Shown piece by piece: positions 26,501 to 35,960 of a stretch of 64,000 nt of DNA. A program made the translations under genes and the position numbers. The DNA lies in assembly GCA_030549495.1 (NCBI GenBank), contig JAUIRK010000927.1, positions 558,001 to 622,000 on the forward strand, read 5' to 3'. The stretch is from Nectonema munidae (lineage: Eukaryota > Nematomorpha > Nectonematoida > Nectonematidae). The stretch's first letter is position 1, and each line of letters starts with the position of its first letter. The notes beneath the pieces are model-generated. The model was not told the DNA's origin. It was given only the letters and a program-made list of their open reading frames with translations, and ran no database searches.

Positions 26501-26929
26501 CTAACTGATATATAATTATAATTCTATCTATTATATTATCATAAAACTTTAATAAAAAAATTAGATTATAAAGGTGAATATATATTTTTGTATTTAAGAT
26601 GTTAATTCCGTCTAAAAAAATAATCTTATTGATGAATCTAGTTGAAAAATAAATATAAACAAACATTTTCTAAATCACCCAAATAATTTAAATATAATTG
26701 GGAACATCAAAAATTTTTAATTACTTTGTCATTTTTCTTCGTTAAATGTCACATTTGCCGCGTTCCTGTAGTTCCCCCGTGTTATCAGTTATTTTTGATG
26801 ATTGATTGCTAACGTTTGCCTTCTGATTTTCAGGTGTTGGATGAAGAATCGGAGGAATTCGTTTTGAAGATGTGGCGACTACTCATCTACCAAATAGAAG
26901 CAAAGAAGATTGGCTTAATCAAGAATTGA
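2316..26929 (+). CDS. RBM25: RBM25 (RNA-binding protein 25), 3' part of gene, 14 exons
   Basis: RBM25 is a nuclear U1 snRNP-associated factor that regulates alternative splicing. Exons read by splice consensus and phase: 2316-2559, 5784-5836, 9445-9516, 9600-9718, 10463-10658, 12055-12218, 13969-14116, 18322-18424, 20691-21116, 23425-23637, 23769-23906, 25452-25552, 25628-25774, 26834-26929. They sum to 2220 nt, exactly 740 codons including the stop, without an internal stop. Order of parts: post-RRM linker starting VDAKTKTQLDDYK; acidic linker; a short RE-rich segment (about residues 124-163); a Ser-rich segment; the conserved FLEDYLDSRDDEKYYK block and charged helix; a long polar linker; and a C-terminal PWI domain (about residues 630-739). 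The RRM is missing because the 5' exons lie before the window. Human RBM25 has a similar length after its RRM. The weakest border is the acceptor at 20691, whose pyrimidine tract is not adjacent. The identification is firm; individual borders are inferred. Confidence 0.9.
2821..2965 (+). repeat. tRNA-derived SINE copy 1
   Basis: It contains a Pol III B-box-like GGTTCGATCCC (about 2876-2886) and a degenerate A-box-like start (GTGTAAGGTTGATTAG). The tail CTCATAGTTCGATACAAGCGG...GTGCCTTCTCAATGAAAAC is shared with copies at 3890, 43501 and, degraded, 49220; copy 7978 is reverse. It is not a functional tRNA gene: there is no cloverleaf and the copies are dispersed. Confidence 0.65.
2980..3470. repeat. 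Poly-G tracts in an intron
   Basis: Three uninterrupted or nearly uninterrupted runs of G occur, near 2982-2999, 3406-3417 and 3450-3463, with related sequence (GGTCA..AAATGG) around the last two. Similar runs occur near 16777, 17007 (C), 21450, 26286 (C) and 63936 (C). They are rare in such AT-rich DNA and could form G-quadruplexes. Confidence 0.7.
3892..4040 (+). repeat. tRNA-derived SINE copy 2
   Basis: Same layout as copy 1: a GTGAGTAAGGTTGGTTA head, GGGTTCGATTCCG B-box, then CTCATAGTTCGATACAAGCGG and CTTCTCGATGAAAACACCCC. It is in an RBM25 intron in sense orientation and carries a small internal insertion before the B-box. Confidence 0.62.
5850..5868 (+). repeat. CAT trinucleotide microsatellite
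   Basis: Short (CAT)n run directly after the exon ending at 5836. Further (CAT)n occurs at 24699-24715, and (GAT)n-rich DNA at 63570-63715. Confidence 0.7.
6000..6789. mobile_element. Second copy of the same non-autonomous hAT-like family
   Basis: Ends are CAGGGCTTCGAAGTCAG on the left and, reverse-complemented, CAGGGCCTCGGAGCCGAAGC on the right. Flanks GTTGTAAG (5992-5999) and GTTGTTAG (6790-6797) match at 7 of 8 positions, as for an ageing hAT target duplication. It lies in an RBM25 intron, is 790 bp long, and shares internal sequence with the 110-1454 element. No coding capacity is seen. Confidence 0.7.
7735..7870 (+). repeat. Dispersed repeat, forward member of an inverted pair
   Basis: This segment matches the reverse complement of 13080-13210 over about 130 bp, by eye about three quarters identical; landmarks include CATCTTTCAATGA and TCATCACACTTTTAACATTAGC. 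Frame +1 reads like a short peptide (RIQRASFNDYLKS), but no family is recognised. Confidence 0.55.
7978..8042 (-). repeat. tRNA-derived SINE, truncated reverse copy
   Basis: On the minus strand this reads GAGTAAGGTTAGTTAGATAT and then GGTTCAATCCCCC. Only the head with A/B-box-like parts is present; the body is missing. Confidence 0.5.
9600..9718 (+). CDS. RBM25: RBM25 exon: arginine/glutamate-rich segment
   Basis: Acceptor TTTGCAG, donor AG/GTAACT. It encodes alternating Glu/Arg (EIERERRERERKK) followed by a short SRSRRS stretch. In vertebrate RBM25 the RE/RD-rich region that carries nuclear-speckle targeting is far longer. Here it is compressed to about 40 residues plus the next exon, where the alternating pattern is replaced by a Ser-rich run. 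Confidence 0.75.
12055..12218 (+). CDS. RBM25: RBM25 exon: conserved FLEDY block
   Basis: Acceptor GTTTCAG, donor AA/GTATTC. It encodes RLSAWQFRESKRKKERKRR and FLEDYLDSRDDEKYYK, the most conserved stretch of RBM25 outside the RRM and PWI domains. Phase 0 in and phase 2 out; the split Lys codon is completed by the exon at 13969. Confidence 0.88.
13080..13210 (-). repeat. Dispersed repeat, reverse member of an inverted pair
   Basis: Reverse-complement counterpart of 7735-7870, in another RBM25 intron. Landmarks on the + strand are GCTAATGTTAAAAGTGTGATGA and GGTCATTGAAAGATG (in part). No target duplication was found. Confidence 0.55.
14333..14740 (+). mobile_element. Possible solo LTR
   Basis: The interval has promoter and polyadenylation signals in LTR order: TATAAA near 14623 (GTGTATAAATGC) and AATAAAG near 14672. 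Its base composition is less AT-rich than the intron around it. A start near TGACAACTTACGG and an end near ...CA after 14720 are possible, but no clean 4-6 bp duplication or second LTR was found. It could instead be other repeat DNA. Confidence 0.3.
15264..17686 (-). pseudogene. hAT-family transposase relic (TTF zinc finger / DUF4371 / hAT dimerisation type), antisense in an RBM25 intron
   Basis: Minus-strand fragments in several frames give the domains in order. A TTF-type zinc-finger start lies near 17600-17500 (NWYEKYKWNTYS..VFRFSC). The RNase-H-like core start, FYSLMIDECRDVSDHEQVNF, carries the first catalytic Asp (about 16670-16600). CCAHRLDLIVVD lies near 16400, and SKRWSS near 16235. 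The C-terminal hAT dimerisation motif is NRLSDERKNDFILL..LDLEKINDMF (about 15520-15400). The layout matches the 'zinc finger MYM-type 1 / 52 kDa repressor-like' domesticated-looking hAT family. Several frameshifts and stops, plus a MITE inserted at 16761-17056, show it is dead. It lies in the intron 14117-18321 and opposes RBM25. Confidence 0.8.
16761..17056. mobile_element. hAT-type MITE nested in the hAT transposase relic, perfect TSD
   Basis: The ends are CAGGGATGGACTGAG and, inward from the right, CAGTGGGGGATCCAAAAATC. GCCTGAAC flanks both sides (16753-16760 and 17057-17064). Inside are a G run near the left end and a C run near the right end, with no ORF. Removing it would rejoin the interrupted transposase sequence, so it inserted after the host element. 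Confidence 0.82.
19003..19788. mobile_element. Non-autonomous pogo/Tigger-like element
   Basis: The left end reads TA-CAGTGAAACTTCGATATCTCGAA. The right end, reverse-complemented, has CTCAAAACCTCGTTATCTCGAA. Terminal 'AAACCTCGATATCTCGAA' motifs and a TA target are typical of pogo-class Tc1/mariner elements. Further copies of ATATCTCGAA occur internally near 19080 and 19110. No transposase ORF is seen. The right terminus is imprecise. Confidence 0.55.
21539..22401. mobile_element. Non-autonomous hAT-like element (GGAGTC-rich ends)
   Basis: The left end is CAGGGTTGCTGAGTCTGAAG and the right end inward is CAGAACAGCGGTGTCGGAGT. Flanks TTTTAATT (21531-21538) and TTTTTATT (22402-22409) match at 7 of 8 positions, though both are simple sequence, so the support is moderate. 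It lies in the RBM25 intron 21117-23424 and has no ORF. Confidence 0.5.
25452..26929 (+). CDS. RBM25: RBM25 PWI domain, three terminal exons
   Basis: Exons 25452-25552, 25628-25774 and 26834-26929 encode the PWI fold, a nucleic-acid-binding four-helix domain found in splicing factors. Diagnostic segments are IPTTKEELFEYSIDWDFVD, RIKPWVNKKIVEYIGEEE (the PWI signature, here P-W-V), TPQAILDDISM and VLKMWRLLIYQIEAKKIGL. The stop codon is TGA at 26927-26929. The intron between the first two exons is only 75 bp. Confidence 0.93.
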
Positions 26930-27046
26930 GAGCACTTTGGGCGCTATTTAGTCTCAAAGTGTAAAAATTACTTAGCGCAAGTGAGATATGCCTCGCACTC
27001 GATCATTCTATTTACTGATTTGTGAATGTGTAAATCCTTTAAAGAT

Positions 27047-27052
27047 AATAAA
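27047..27052 (+). promoter_or_regulatory. Candidate poly(A) signal of RBM25
   Basis: AATAAA, about 120 bp after the RBM25 stop codon, is the first canonical hexamer downstream. A second AATAAA lies at 27251-27256. Which one is used cannot be told from sequence. Confidence 0.45.
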
Positions 27053-27439
27053 TTTTGTTTGTTTTATATTCGCTCCTTCTCTGCGCTCTCATCAAATTCC
27101 TTATTTTTTGAACAGGGTTGAGAAGCTGGACGTATTATTCACCATTTCAACCATGTCTGGCTCCACTTATTCTCAAGGCGTATGCATCCCAAGCTCTTTC
27201 CATAAAATGTCATCTTTTCTGTATTTTTATAAATGTAAGCTCACACCACAAATAAAGCAGCTTTTTAGGGGTACTGCTTCTTTGAACGTTTTTATTATTG
27301 ATTTATCCGTGTATTTTACAGATTTATATTTTGGAAATCAAGAAAGATTTGTGAAACTTTGCCGAAGAAACTGTTTGATCGCGTTAGAAATTGGGTAAGT
27401 CACTTTTTCGGTCGTGCTACAAATCCAATTCCTTTAAAT

Positions 27440-29211
27440 CAGGGGCATATCCATAGGGGGATCTAAATAGCCTCTGTGATTCGGTCCACGAATAAATGTG
27501 AATTTTCTTAATTTTATATCATTTAAAAATTTTGTTTGGCTTGTGAGTATACTCTCATACTAATTTTCTTATTTTACGGATGAAAATGTTTTGTTCTAAA
27601 AATATAGGAAATCTGGAAAATTTTTTATAATTCTTTAACTTGACATTTCATTGCTTAGAGTAAAAATATAAGAGCTTTTTAATTTCTGTTCTCACAAAAC
27701 CTTTCGAAATCTAAATTAAAGTTTTTCCGATTTTAATCATTTTAAGCGTTAATTTCGAAATTAATAACTTAAACCAAACGTTTGTTTCTTTAGTCACTGA
27801 TGATGTTTCATTATGGATAAAGGGATTAAGTATATTTAATCAATAGTTATCTCAAATATTCAATTATCATTTGAACAATTTTTCAATTAATTTTTCATTT
27901 TAGTTTTGGTTTATTAACGTACATTTTATACTAATACTAATCCACTTTTTACATCTTTCCTGTTTCAGCAATAAAGTCATATGTAGACGTTTTCTTTTTC
28001 CCTTTTTAGCCGTATAGAATTTGTACGGAAATGAGAGTGTAAGTGAAAAGCATGAAAATAATTATGACTGGAGAAAATTTCTCAAACATCTAATGAGTTT
28101 TACTTTTTTGTACACACTCTATGATAAAGCGATCATGTAAAGCTCAAACAATAAAACACTTAGAAAAGTTTGCAATGCTTACTTTTACCCAATTGTTTTA
28201 TCTGTTATTCGTAGATCTATACTTAAAAGCTAAAGTGGTCAAATATAAATTCAAATTTGTATTTTAAGATCGTAAGTGATGTTTCGAAAGATATTCTAGA
28301 TCAATAAGTTCAATGTGAAAACCTTTGATTTTTAAATACAAAATCACCTAGAAGGCGTTTTTGTATTTCTGCTGTTTGCCTTCAGATACAGATATCATCA
28401 AGTAGTTGGAATTCTGTGCATTATGGCTTTAAATCACATCCTTTCTACCTAGTTAATTTCTTTATTATTTTATTGCTTGATAGATGTAAACAATTTTCTG
28501 CTTCGCTGTCTTAGATTCCATGTTTGCACCTTTTTGATCATTTTTATAAAGTAAAAATCTCGATGCTCTACATTTCGGATTCCATTTCGATTAGTGATTA
28601 ATTTTTTTTGTCATATCAGTGAATAATAGAGGGAAGAAATGGGTGATGTTAACTAAATAATATATATCTTAGTAGTTTAATTAGCCTAATGATAAATAAA
28701 TAAAAAGTTAAGTATAGAATTAGAGTTTAATTCATGGTTAAGTAGAAATAGATTTATAAAACAAAAGTGAAGCTTTTAAGAGTCAGGAATAAAATTAATT
28801 AAAAAGGTTTATTAGGAGTCATTTTAAAATAATGAATTGAAAAGGAAAAAAACACCCTTTGGGTTGGTTGGTCAGATATCAAAGCACTTTCAGCCGTAAG
28901 CCCATGTGTTCACATTGTGCTTGAGATGGTTAATCACAGTTTTTGTACATTTGTTTATAAGAGTGGGGAGCCTTCGGGATCGAAACTTTGACCTTCAAAT
29001 GTTAAGCAATATATTAAAAAATTGATAAAAAAAATAAAAAGTACAACTAACAAAAACTGGATTTGAAACATAATATTTTTCAGGTGCCTTTTATAAATCT
29101 CATAACTCTCACTGAAAAAAAATGAATTATGATAAAAATTTAATTATCTTATCTGCCACCTTTAATTAAAAATTTTATGCCCCCTGGAGATAAAATCTAG
29201 AAACGCCTCTG
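27440..29211. mobile_element. Possible hAT-like element or two independent ends
   Basis: CAGGGGCATATCCATAGGGG on the left and, inward from the right, CAGAGGCGTTTCTAGATTTT look like opposite ends of one hAT-type element. The flanks CTTTAAAT and CTTAAATT agree only with a one-base shift. The 1.8 kb between is AT-rich and without a recognisable ORF. Confidence 0.35.
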
Positions 29212-29387
29212 CTTAAATTGCCATTTTAAACAAATGGTTTATCCAAAACAAGAAAATAAGTGATATATTTTCTAAAATATAAAACGATAATTTAGAGAGC
29301 ATTTCACCCATTAAGGTTGTCTTTGAAAAGGAAAACCCACATAAAAAAGAATCAAGCTACAAAAATTATGAGTTTTTTTTTCACATA

Positions 29388-30480
29388 ATGATTAGATTCA
29401 AAGTAGATAAATCTGTCATCAATCTCTTTCTTCCCATATATAGTGGCGAATGGTATGCCCTCCTACATGCTTGCTATTACACAAGCCAAAACAAGTTCTG
29501 TTTTAGACAGTACAACACAATACACTTTTTATGGACTCACAAAACATTGTTAAAAACTTCAACTTCAAGCACAACATCCGATACTTAACATATACTCGTT
29601 TCGTATCTTATTATCAACTTACTTCGAAATATACTTATACTGCTTCCCAACTCACTCATATATTCTCGAAAACACCTAAGTAGTCTGCCTGAGAAAACAT
29701 TAACAGACTTTATACCCCAGACAAAAACTCATCCAATCCTCACCCTCTTTCTTCCTCTAACCTATAAATAACCTAAATCGAATTCTTGACATTTGGTCCA
29801 AAATGAAATTGTCCCAGCCACGACCACTAATTAGATTTGTTTCTTGATACTACTATCTAACTCTTACTAAAAGAGTCTGACTTCTTTTTATATCCTTTCA
29901 AAATCTTAATTGTCTCATTTCTATGAGGTCCTTCCATATCCGATTCTCCTTAAACACTCCCAATATCCTAATAGAGTCAAACCTGCTTTTGCCAAACTAA
30001 GTTTCTTTTCTCAAAACATCAATTCACAAATAGTAACTTTTAATCTCTACAATTATTTCGCAAACATGTGGAAAAATACAATAGTGCGTAAATCTATCTG
30101 TTTACCTACACCACCCCGCATTAAAATAATAAAATTATTAAGATGTCCTACACTTGAAGTTTTAAACCCACCCTTATGAGTTTTAAATACGCAAGCGCAA
30201 TTGATTATGAAACTAATGTGGCATGAATATTCAATTTATTGTCTGATGTCCTTTTATACAATTAAATAAATGCTATAAACAATCCATAAATTAAATTAAT
30301 TTCAAGAATATACCACTAAATTATCCGAATTTTTTGAACTGAGGCCCCGAATTTACTCTTAGTATTAATATTGAAGGTACACCCAACCCACTACTTAGAA
30401 AGATTTTAAAAATTGCCCACATCCGTAATTTAAGAGATTTTCTCGCTAAACGAGAAGAGTTAGTTATCCGTGCCATATAG
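29388..30480 (+). other. Unassigned decayed region with coding-like segments
   Basis: The stretch is poor in G and rich in C on the + strand, unlike its neighbours. It has broken + strand reading frames, for example 29910-30179 and a segment around 30345-30480 that ends LRDFLAKREELVIRAI then a stop. About 200 bp further on is an AATAAAAAAA run. I recognise no family. Decayed retroelement or viral DNA is possible, as is chance. Confidence 0.25.
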
Positions 30481-31249
30481 AGCTATAGTGAGCTATAGTA
30501 TTATTTGTATATTCAATAGGTCTGCGTTTGTCTGTCTTAATGAATGGGTGTATATATGTTAAATAATGGTGTTAATGGGTGTAAATTAAATCGTGTTTCA
30601 GTGAATTAGTTTATGCTTGTGAGTGAATTACCGGCACACTCCCCGATACATATTGTAATTCAAAATCCGATCGGGAATAAAAAAAATGCTCAACAATCTC
30701 TTTTTCAAGAAAAGGTCTCAACAAAACCGACAAGCATTTTCTATTGACAACGCCAACCCGATAAGCACCCTAAAAAATAAGTTGTTATCAACAGGTTATA
30801 TCAAATAAGTGTGCATAATTCTTTCCTAACAATTGCAATAAATTTAACATATACAAAACTCATACTAATCACGTCTATCTAGCTGGAGGCATAAATTTTT
30901 GAGTCTTATATAACAAAAAAGATATTAATGGGAGCTTGATTGGTGAGAACGAGGCTTATGTCTAAAAATGGATAGCAGATGCTCTGAATAAAATCAAATA
31001 AAATTTATAAAAAAATGAAACAAAAATTTATTTATATCAAAAAATAAATGTTTCATTCTTAAAAGTTTTATAATTTATGTGCCATTTATTTTTATATCAA
31101 CACAAATAAAAATACAAACTTTTCAATCGTGTCTAGAAAAATTTGAGTTAACTTTTAAGTAACTTGCGATTTTAATATTTTTAAGAGTATCTTTTTAATT
31201 TTTTTAAATATTTTATAAAATTAATTAAGGTTTAAAATTTAAAAAAAAA

Positions 31250-31400
31250 AATTTTTTTTATATTAAAAAAATATAAGTTGTTATATTTTTTGGTATTTTT
31301 TTTTTTTTTATTTTTTAATTATTTAAAAAAAATTTTTTTTTTTTTTTTAAAAAATAAAATTTTTTTTATTTAAATTTTTTTTTAAAAAAAAAAAAGAAAA
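31250..31400. repeat. Low-complexity A/T tract
   Basis: About 150 bp composed almost only of alternating poly-A and poly-T runs. No gene signal. Confidence 0.85.
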
Positions 31401-31756
31401 GAGAAAAAATAAGTAAAAACAGTTTGGCCCACACAAAGACTAATAAAAGTCGCTACCGTGTGTAACCATTTCATACATAAAATCATTTTACAAAAATTCC
31501 AACATTTATTTAATAAGTTTACTATTTTTAAAATATGAACACAACTATGTTTGAAATATAAGTTTATTTATATAAATTAAATTAACAAAAATGAAATAAA
31601 GTATATATAAATATTTACAAGAGATACTTTTAAAGAGAGAAAAAAATACAATATGTATAAACAAATATATAATAAATGATATATGATACATTGACATATT
31701 ATATAGAGAAAAATGCTACAGCCAAAATATTGGGTGTTTGTTTTGAAGGTGATACA

Positions 31757-32235
31757 TTAAAAAGTGAAACAGGAAAAGCAATTTGTTAGAGTACAAGGTT
31801 TATCATATGTCTCTGATAATTTGTTTTTGATGCAGCTTTTAAAAGAGTTTTTATTTAATTGCGCCATTTCTATGATATTAATATTTTCTGTGTTTTCTAT
31901 TAAATCTATGATTTTCTCCCTTATGTCTTGCTTACATTTTTTTGATTTAAGCATTGGATGAAAGCAACTAAATTTTGTTCTAGTATTATAATTGTGTACT
32001 TCATAATTAAACATTAATTTATTCGAGTAGTCTATTGGAAAAAAAACCATGAATAATATCATGGTAAAAATTCATTAATTTATACTTATAGATGTCCTGT
32101 ATTTTCAAAACATTAGCTAAATAGTATTTACTGCTGGTATGTGCATTATATTTCAGATTTAAGGCTAACCTCAATTTTTTTTGCAAAATAAATAACTGCC
32201 AATTTGAACTTGAAAAAGTTTAGATGATTCATTTG
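31757..32235 (-). pseudogene. LINE reverse-transcriptase 3' fragment (second copy)
   Basis: The minus strand reads LQKK-LRLALN..YNAHTS, then LKIQDIYKYKL, then HNYNTRTKF and, at the end, NKNSFKSCIKNKL. These are the conserved C-terminal landmarks of jockey/CR1-type LINE polymerases ('LQKRAIR', 'L.I..I..Y', 'HNYNTR', 'FK..LK..L'). Only the region after the polymerase core is present, as in a 5'-truncated insertion. It resembles, but is not identical to, the C-terminus at 34200-34640. Confidence 0.65.
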
Positions 32236-33020
32236 TTGAAATTGACATTAATAGGTTTAGATAAATAATTTACTTTTTTTATAATATTTTTTAGATAACA
32301 TTTCGTTACAGCTTCTGTTAGTTTTCGTCTGACTAAATTTAAAACGTTGTATGTACCTTCAAAGTTATTTTTTCTATCTTTTTTATCGGTTTTTGAGTAA
32401 ATTTTTGGAAATTAAGTTAATTTTTTATATATTAACTCAACTCTATTTTCAATCAATGCGTTTGAATTTTTTTTATTTTTAACTATACCATTTCCTTGTT
32501 TATTTTATCCCATTTGCCATGAAAAGGTTTATTTTTTTTTATAATTCAGTTATGTACTGAGCATAAGATATGTATAAGCTAAGTTGAATTCTTATTAAGA
32601 AGAAAAAGAATTTATTTGCATATCACAAAAATAAAATAAGAATTCGTAAAGTCAAAATCAATACAAAATATAATAATACAAATTAATTTTGCCGCGCGGC
32701 CTGGCTGCATCTTCTAGCTACGCCATTGTTATCATTTCAAAGATTAAAAATTTTCTTTTTGATTCCAGACTTTTAAAACCTATTTGACTTAAAAATATGT
32801 TATATAGTTCAACAATCGTAATTGTATAGCCTGAATGAGAGAAAACTCGCTTGAGTAACTTTTAACGTAAGGCTTTAATTAGATTATCACGAATGAACAT
32901 AAGCTGCAAAATAGTGATATTAAGATATTTTTTATCCATGAAATTCACAGCTGGAGTTTAACTACCCTTCTCAAATACCACCATAGATAAATCATATAGG
33001 ATAAATAATAAAGAAAGATT

Positions 33021-33721
33021 GGTACTTTCCTGTTATCGCCCACCACCCATCGCTCTTCTACCACGATAAATATTCTTGTATTGTTTTAACCTAACCTCCA
33101 ATTTTTAATTGGAGGTCCGGGTATGCATGTGGAGATCGATGAAGCACTGTTTGCCAAGAGGAAAAATCATGTTGGTCGAATCCTTCCACAACAATGGGTG
33201 TTCGGAGGAATTTGCATTGAAACCAATGAAGTATTCATGGTGAATGTTCCAAATCGTTCAGCAGCTACACTATTGCCACTCATCAATCAATACATACGTC
33301 CCCTAACGACTATATTTTCCGATGAGTGGCGTGCCTATCGTACAATTAATGATGAAGGTGTTAAAGGGGTGCCAAATTACCGACATCAGACAGTAAATCA
33401 CAGCCGCAATTTTGTAGATCCCAAAACCACTGTACATACTCAACATATTGAGCGTGTGTGGCGTTCTGCAAAAGTAAGAAACAAGAGGCAATGTGGAACT
33501 AATCGAGAGATGCTATCTGGATATTTAGCTGAGTTTCTTTGGCGTCATTCATCTTCGATTATATATGGTGGTAATATGTTTGATGCGATTCTTTTTGATA
33601 TGGTTGAATTTTATCCACCTACAGATTAAAAGATTTTTCACTTGTTTTTTTAATACATTTGTGTACTTTAATACATGTTTTATAAAATTTTGGGGTGGTG
33701 GGGCGATAACAGGAAAGTACC
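33021..33721 (+). mobile_element. Compact Merlin DNA transposon with intact terminal repeats
   Basis: The inverted ends GGTACTTTCCTGTTATCGCC are identical over 21 bp and extend to about 28 bp with one indel (ACCACCC). Flanking 8-mers GAAAGATT and AAACGATT agree at 6 of 8 positions, consistent with the 8-9 bp duplication typical of Merlin. The 701-bp element contains the DDE half of an IS1016/ISXO2-type transposase but no room for the usual N-terminal half, so it looks internally deleted. Confidence 0.88.
33123..33629 (+). CDS. Merlin transposase, DDE domain only (ISXO2/IS1595-like)
   Basis: Merlin transposases cut and paste their element through an RNase-H-fold catalytic domain related to bacterial IS1016/IS1595. 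This 168-residue ORF starts at the core: VEIDE (first Asp), IFSDEWRAY (second Asp), VNHSRNFVDP, and HTQHIERVWRSAK (third acidic residue, Glu), so the catalytic triad looks complete. The frame is open upstream only back to 33090 (reading IGGPG before the ATG), and the N-terminal zinc-ribbon/helix-turn-helix half is absent. Full-length relatives are about twice as long. The product is probably not autonomous unless an exon outside supplies the DNA-binding part. Confidence 0.85.
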   Translation: MHVEIDEALFAKRKNHVGRILPQQWVFGGICIETNEVFMVNVPNRSAATLLPLINQYIRPLTTIFSDEWRAYRTINDEGVKGVPNYRHQTVNHSRNFVDPKTTVHTQHIERVWRSAKVRNKRQCGTNREMLSGYLAEFLWRHSSSIIYGGNMFDAILFDMVEFYPPTD

Positions 33722-34149
33722 AAACGATTTATTTGCAAACAGATATGCATACACAAAAGTGAATCACAGAAAATGACATATTGAATAGGTTACAATCATT
33801 TTGTAAACAAAATCATTATATACAAAAGTATGATAAAAAAACATTTGTCATCAATCGACTTGCGGGGTTGTCATAAGGCCCTTGGTACCGCTACAACGAC
33901 TACCTTATGTTACAAATAGAATACAGTTATGGGATGTTAGGTAAGATTTTTAGAAGAGAATATGCGTAACAAAAATTCGGATAATATAATAAAATAAAAA
34001 TGGATAATATATATATTAGTTATATAAGTATATTAAATGAATATTAAAAAGAAATTATATATATGTAATGTATAAATAAAAATTAAAATACACAATTAAA
34101 CAAAACAGAAAACATATATAAGGGCTTAAATCTACTAATTACAAACTAT

Positions 34150-35960
34150 TAGAAAACAGGAAAAAAATAATAAAAATATGAGGAAAATGAAAATGACATT
34201 TAAGGAAGTGTACTTTTGCAGATGTAGCAATTTACACATTGGAAATCATAATCATATTTCATCAATAGGGTGGTTTTGACAGTGCTTTTAAACTTAGAAA
34301 TTGGATCAAATAAAAAGTGATGAAGTTGGGATAGGTTATTATAGAGATTACTCAATCGGAAACTGAGCGTCTGTATTGATTTTTGCAATCGGCAAAAGGG
34401 CATTTGAACAAACGTATTCTTACGCAAACTGTATATGTTTTTATTTTCAGTAAGTATAACTGCTTCGTATAAAATCCTAGGAATTAGCCCATGGATATAT
34501 TTATACAAAAAATGGTGTATATTGTAGAGATATATATCATTTACCTTTAACAGTTTTTCTTGAAGAAATAATTTTGAGGTATGTGCATTAAAATTGGTGT
34601 TAAACACTAATCTCATAGCCTTTTTTTGTGATACGAGCAAGAAATCTGTGTTACTGAATCCCCATATAAGATTGCAATATTGCAGATGTGGTAAAAAAAG
34701 AGAGATTTATAGATAGTTAATTTGAGCCCAAATGGAAGCCTATTTTTGATAAATTTGAGAATTCCAATGATTCTATTCAATTTATTATTTATGTACTTGA
34801 TATGTTCGTTTCAGTTTAGTCTAGAGTTGATAACAAGGCCAAGAAGATTAACTTTTCTAACTACTTCAAAAGGCAGGCTTATTTTATTCATTATAGTATT
34901 TTTACAATTAAAGTAAATCGCTTTTGATTTTTTATAATTAATTTTTACTTTGTTGGTATTACACTACTTGATAACTAGATCAATTTCCTTAGAAGCATCA
35001 GATGCATCGTTCAATGATAAGTTAAAAGTTATGTCATTCGCAAACAAGAAAATTTTTATATTTGGATTAGCATAATGAATATCATTTATAAAAATATTGA
35101 ACAACATCCCAGTATGGAGCCTTGGGGAACACCCATCGTGGAAAAGGTTCGCTTAGATTGGACATTATCTAGAAAAACCAATTTGCCATCTCCTCTTAAA
35201 TATGAATTCAACGATGAGAGAGAGAGAGAGTTATATCTAATACCATATGAAGAAAGCTTTTGCAAAAGTATGTCGTGGTTCAGAGTATCAAATGCTTTCC
35301 ATAGATCTATGAAGATTGAAAGCATTGGTTTATTTTTATTAATGTGGTTAATAATGTCAGTGATAAAACATATATGTAAATGTTCGGTGTTTATGCCCCT
35401 TCTGAAGCCAAATGAGAGCTAGAAAGTAAACAATTCCTTCCAAAATAATTAAATAACTAATTATATAGTAGCCTTTCAAAAATTTTTGAAAATGTGGAGA
35501 TTAGACTTATAGGACGGTAATTTTCTATATTACTTGGATCTCCCTTTTTAAATATGGGTAAAACTTTGCTGGTTTTGAAGATCCCGGGGAAGCAAACATG
35601 TTTTATACAGGAATTATAACCGATACGTAGGTATTTTCCGATAACATTTATGATGGATTTCACTGAGTTGATTTTAATTCCATATACATCGGAGGAATCA
35701 GTTTTTATTGAATTTACTGTCCTTGACTATTTTTTAATACTATTTTATTTTCCTCTTAAGGTTTAACCAAGTTATTCAAATTCTGTCAAGAAATATTTGC
35801 TTTCATTTCTGGATTGAAGAGATTTGCAAGGTGTGATTTTTTAGCAGTTCTAATTTTGTTTTTGACAAGGTTTCTTAATAAAGTATATTTGTGCTTAAGA
35901 GAATCTGAATGAAAAGATTTTTTCATTACTGAATGCAGTTTGTCACGTTTCCTTATTAAT
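34150..35960 (-). pseudogene. Non-LTR retrotransposon (jockey/CR1-like LINE), reverse transcriptase remnant
   Basis: On the minus strand, in order: a pre-RT charged region (LHSVMKKSFHSDSLKHKY..LVKNKIRTAKKSH in part, 35940-35830); KVLPIFKKGDPSNIENYRPI (about 35560-35500); FIDLWKAFDTLNHDILLQKL (about 35310); GVPQGSILG (about 35120); FANDIT (35033-35044); and QKKAMRLVF, AHTSKLF, LLKVNDIYLYNI (34640-34530). Frames change between blocks and stops occur. The catalytic Y/F-A-D-D box reads F-A-N-D, so the first Asp is lost. There is no endonuclease domain, consistent with 5' truncation. Its 5' edge abuts the viral L relic. Confidence 0.85.

Larger units (their letters stand above)
27260..31750. other. 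Intergenic DNA downstream of RBM25
   Basis: Apart from the possible hAT ends at 27440/29211, the unassigned stretch at 29388-30480 and the A/T tract at 31250, I see no gene. ORFs are short and unconserved to the eye. Confidence 0.5.

Noticed and set aside
26988..27398. Plus-strand ORF of 136 codons after RBM25
   Set aside because: No family likeness, not bounded by splice or start signals, and overlaps the RBM25 3' UTR and poly(A) hexamers.
32695..32730. hAT-like end CAATGGCGTAGCTAG on the minus strand
   Set aside because: The first bases are not CAG/CTG-perfect and no partner end or 8-bp duplication was found.
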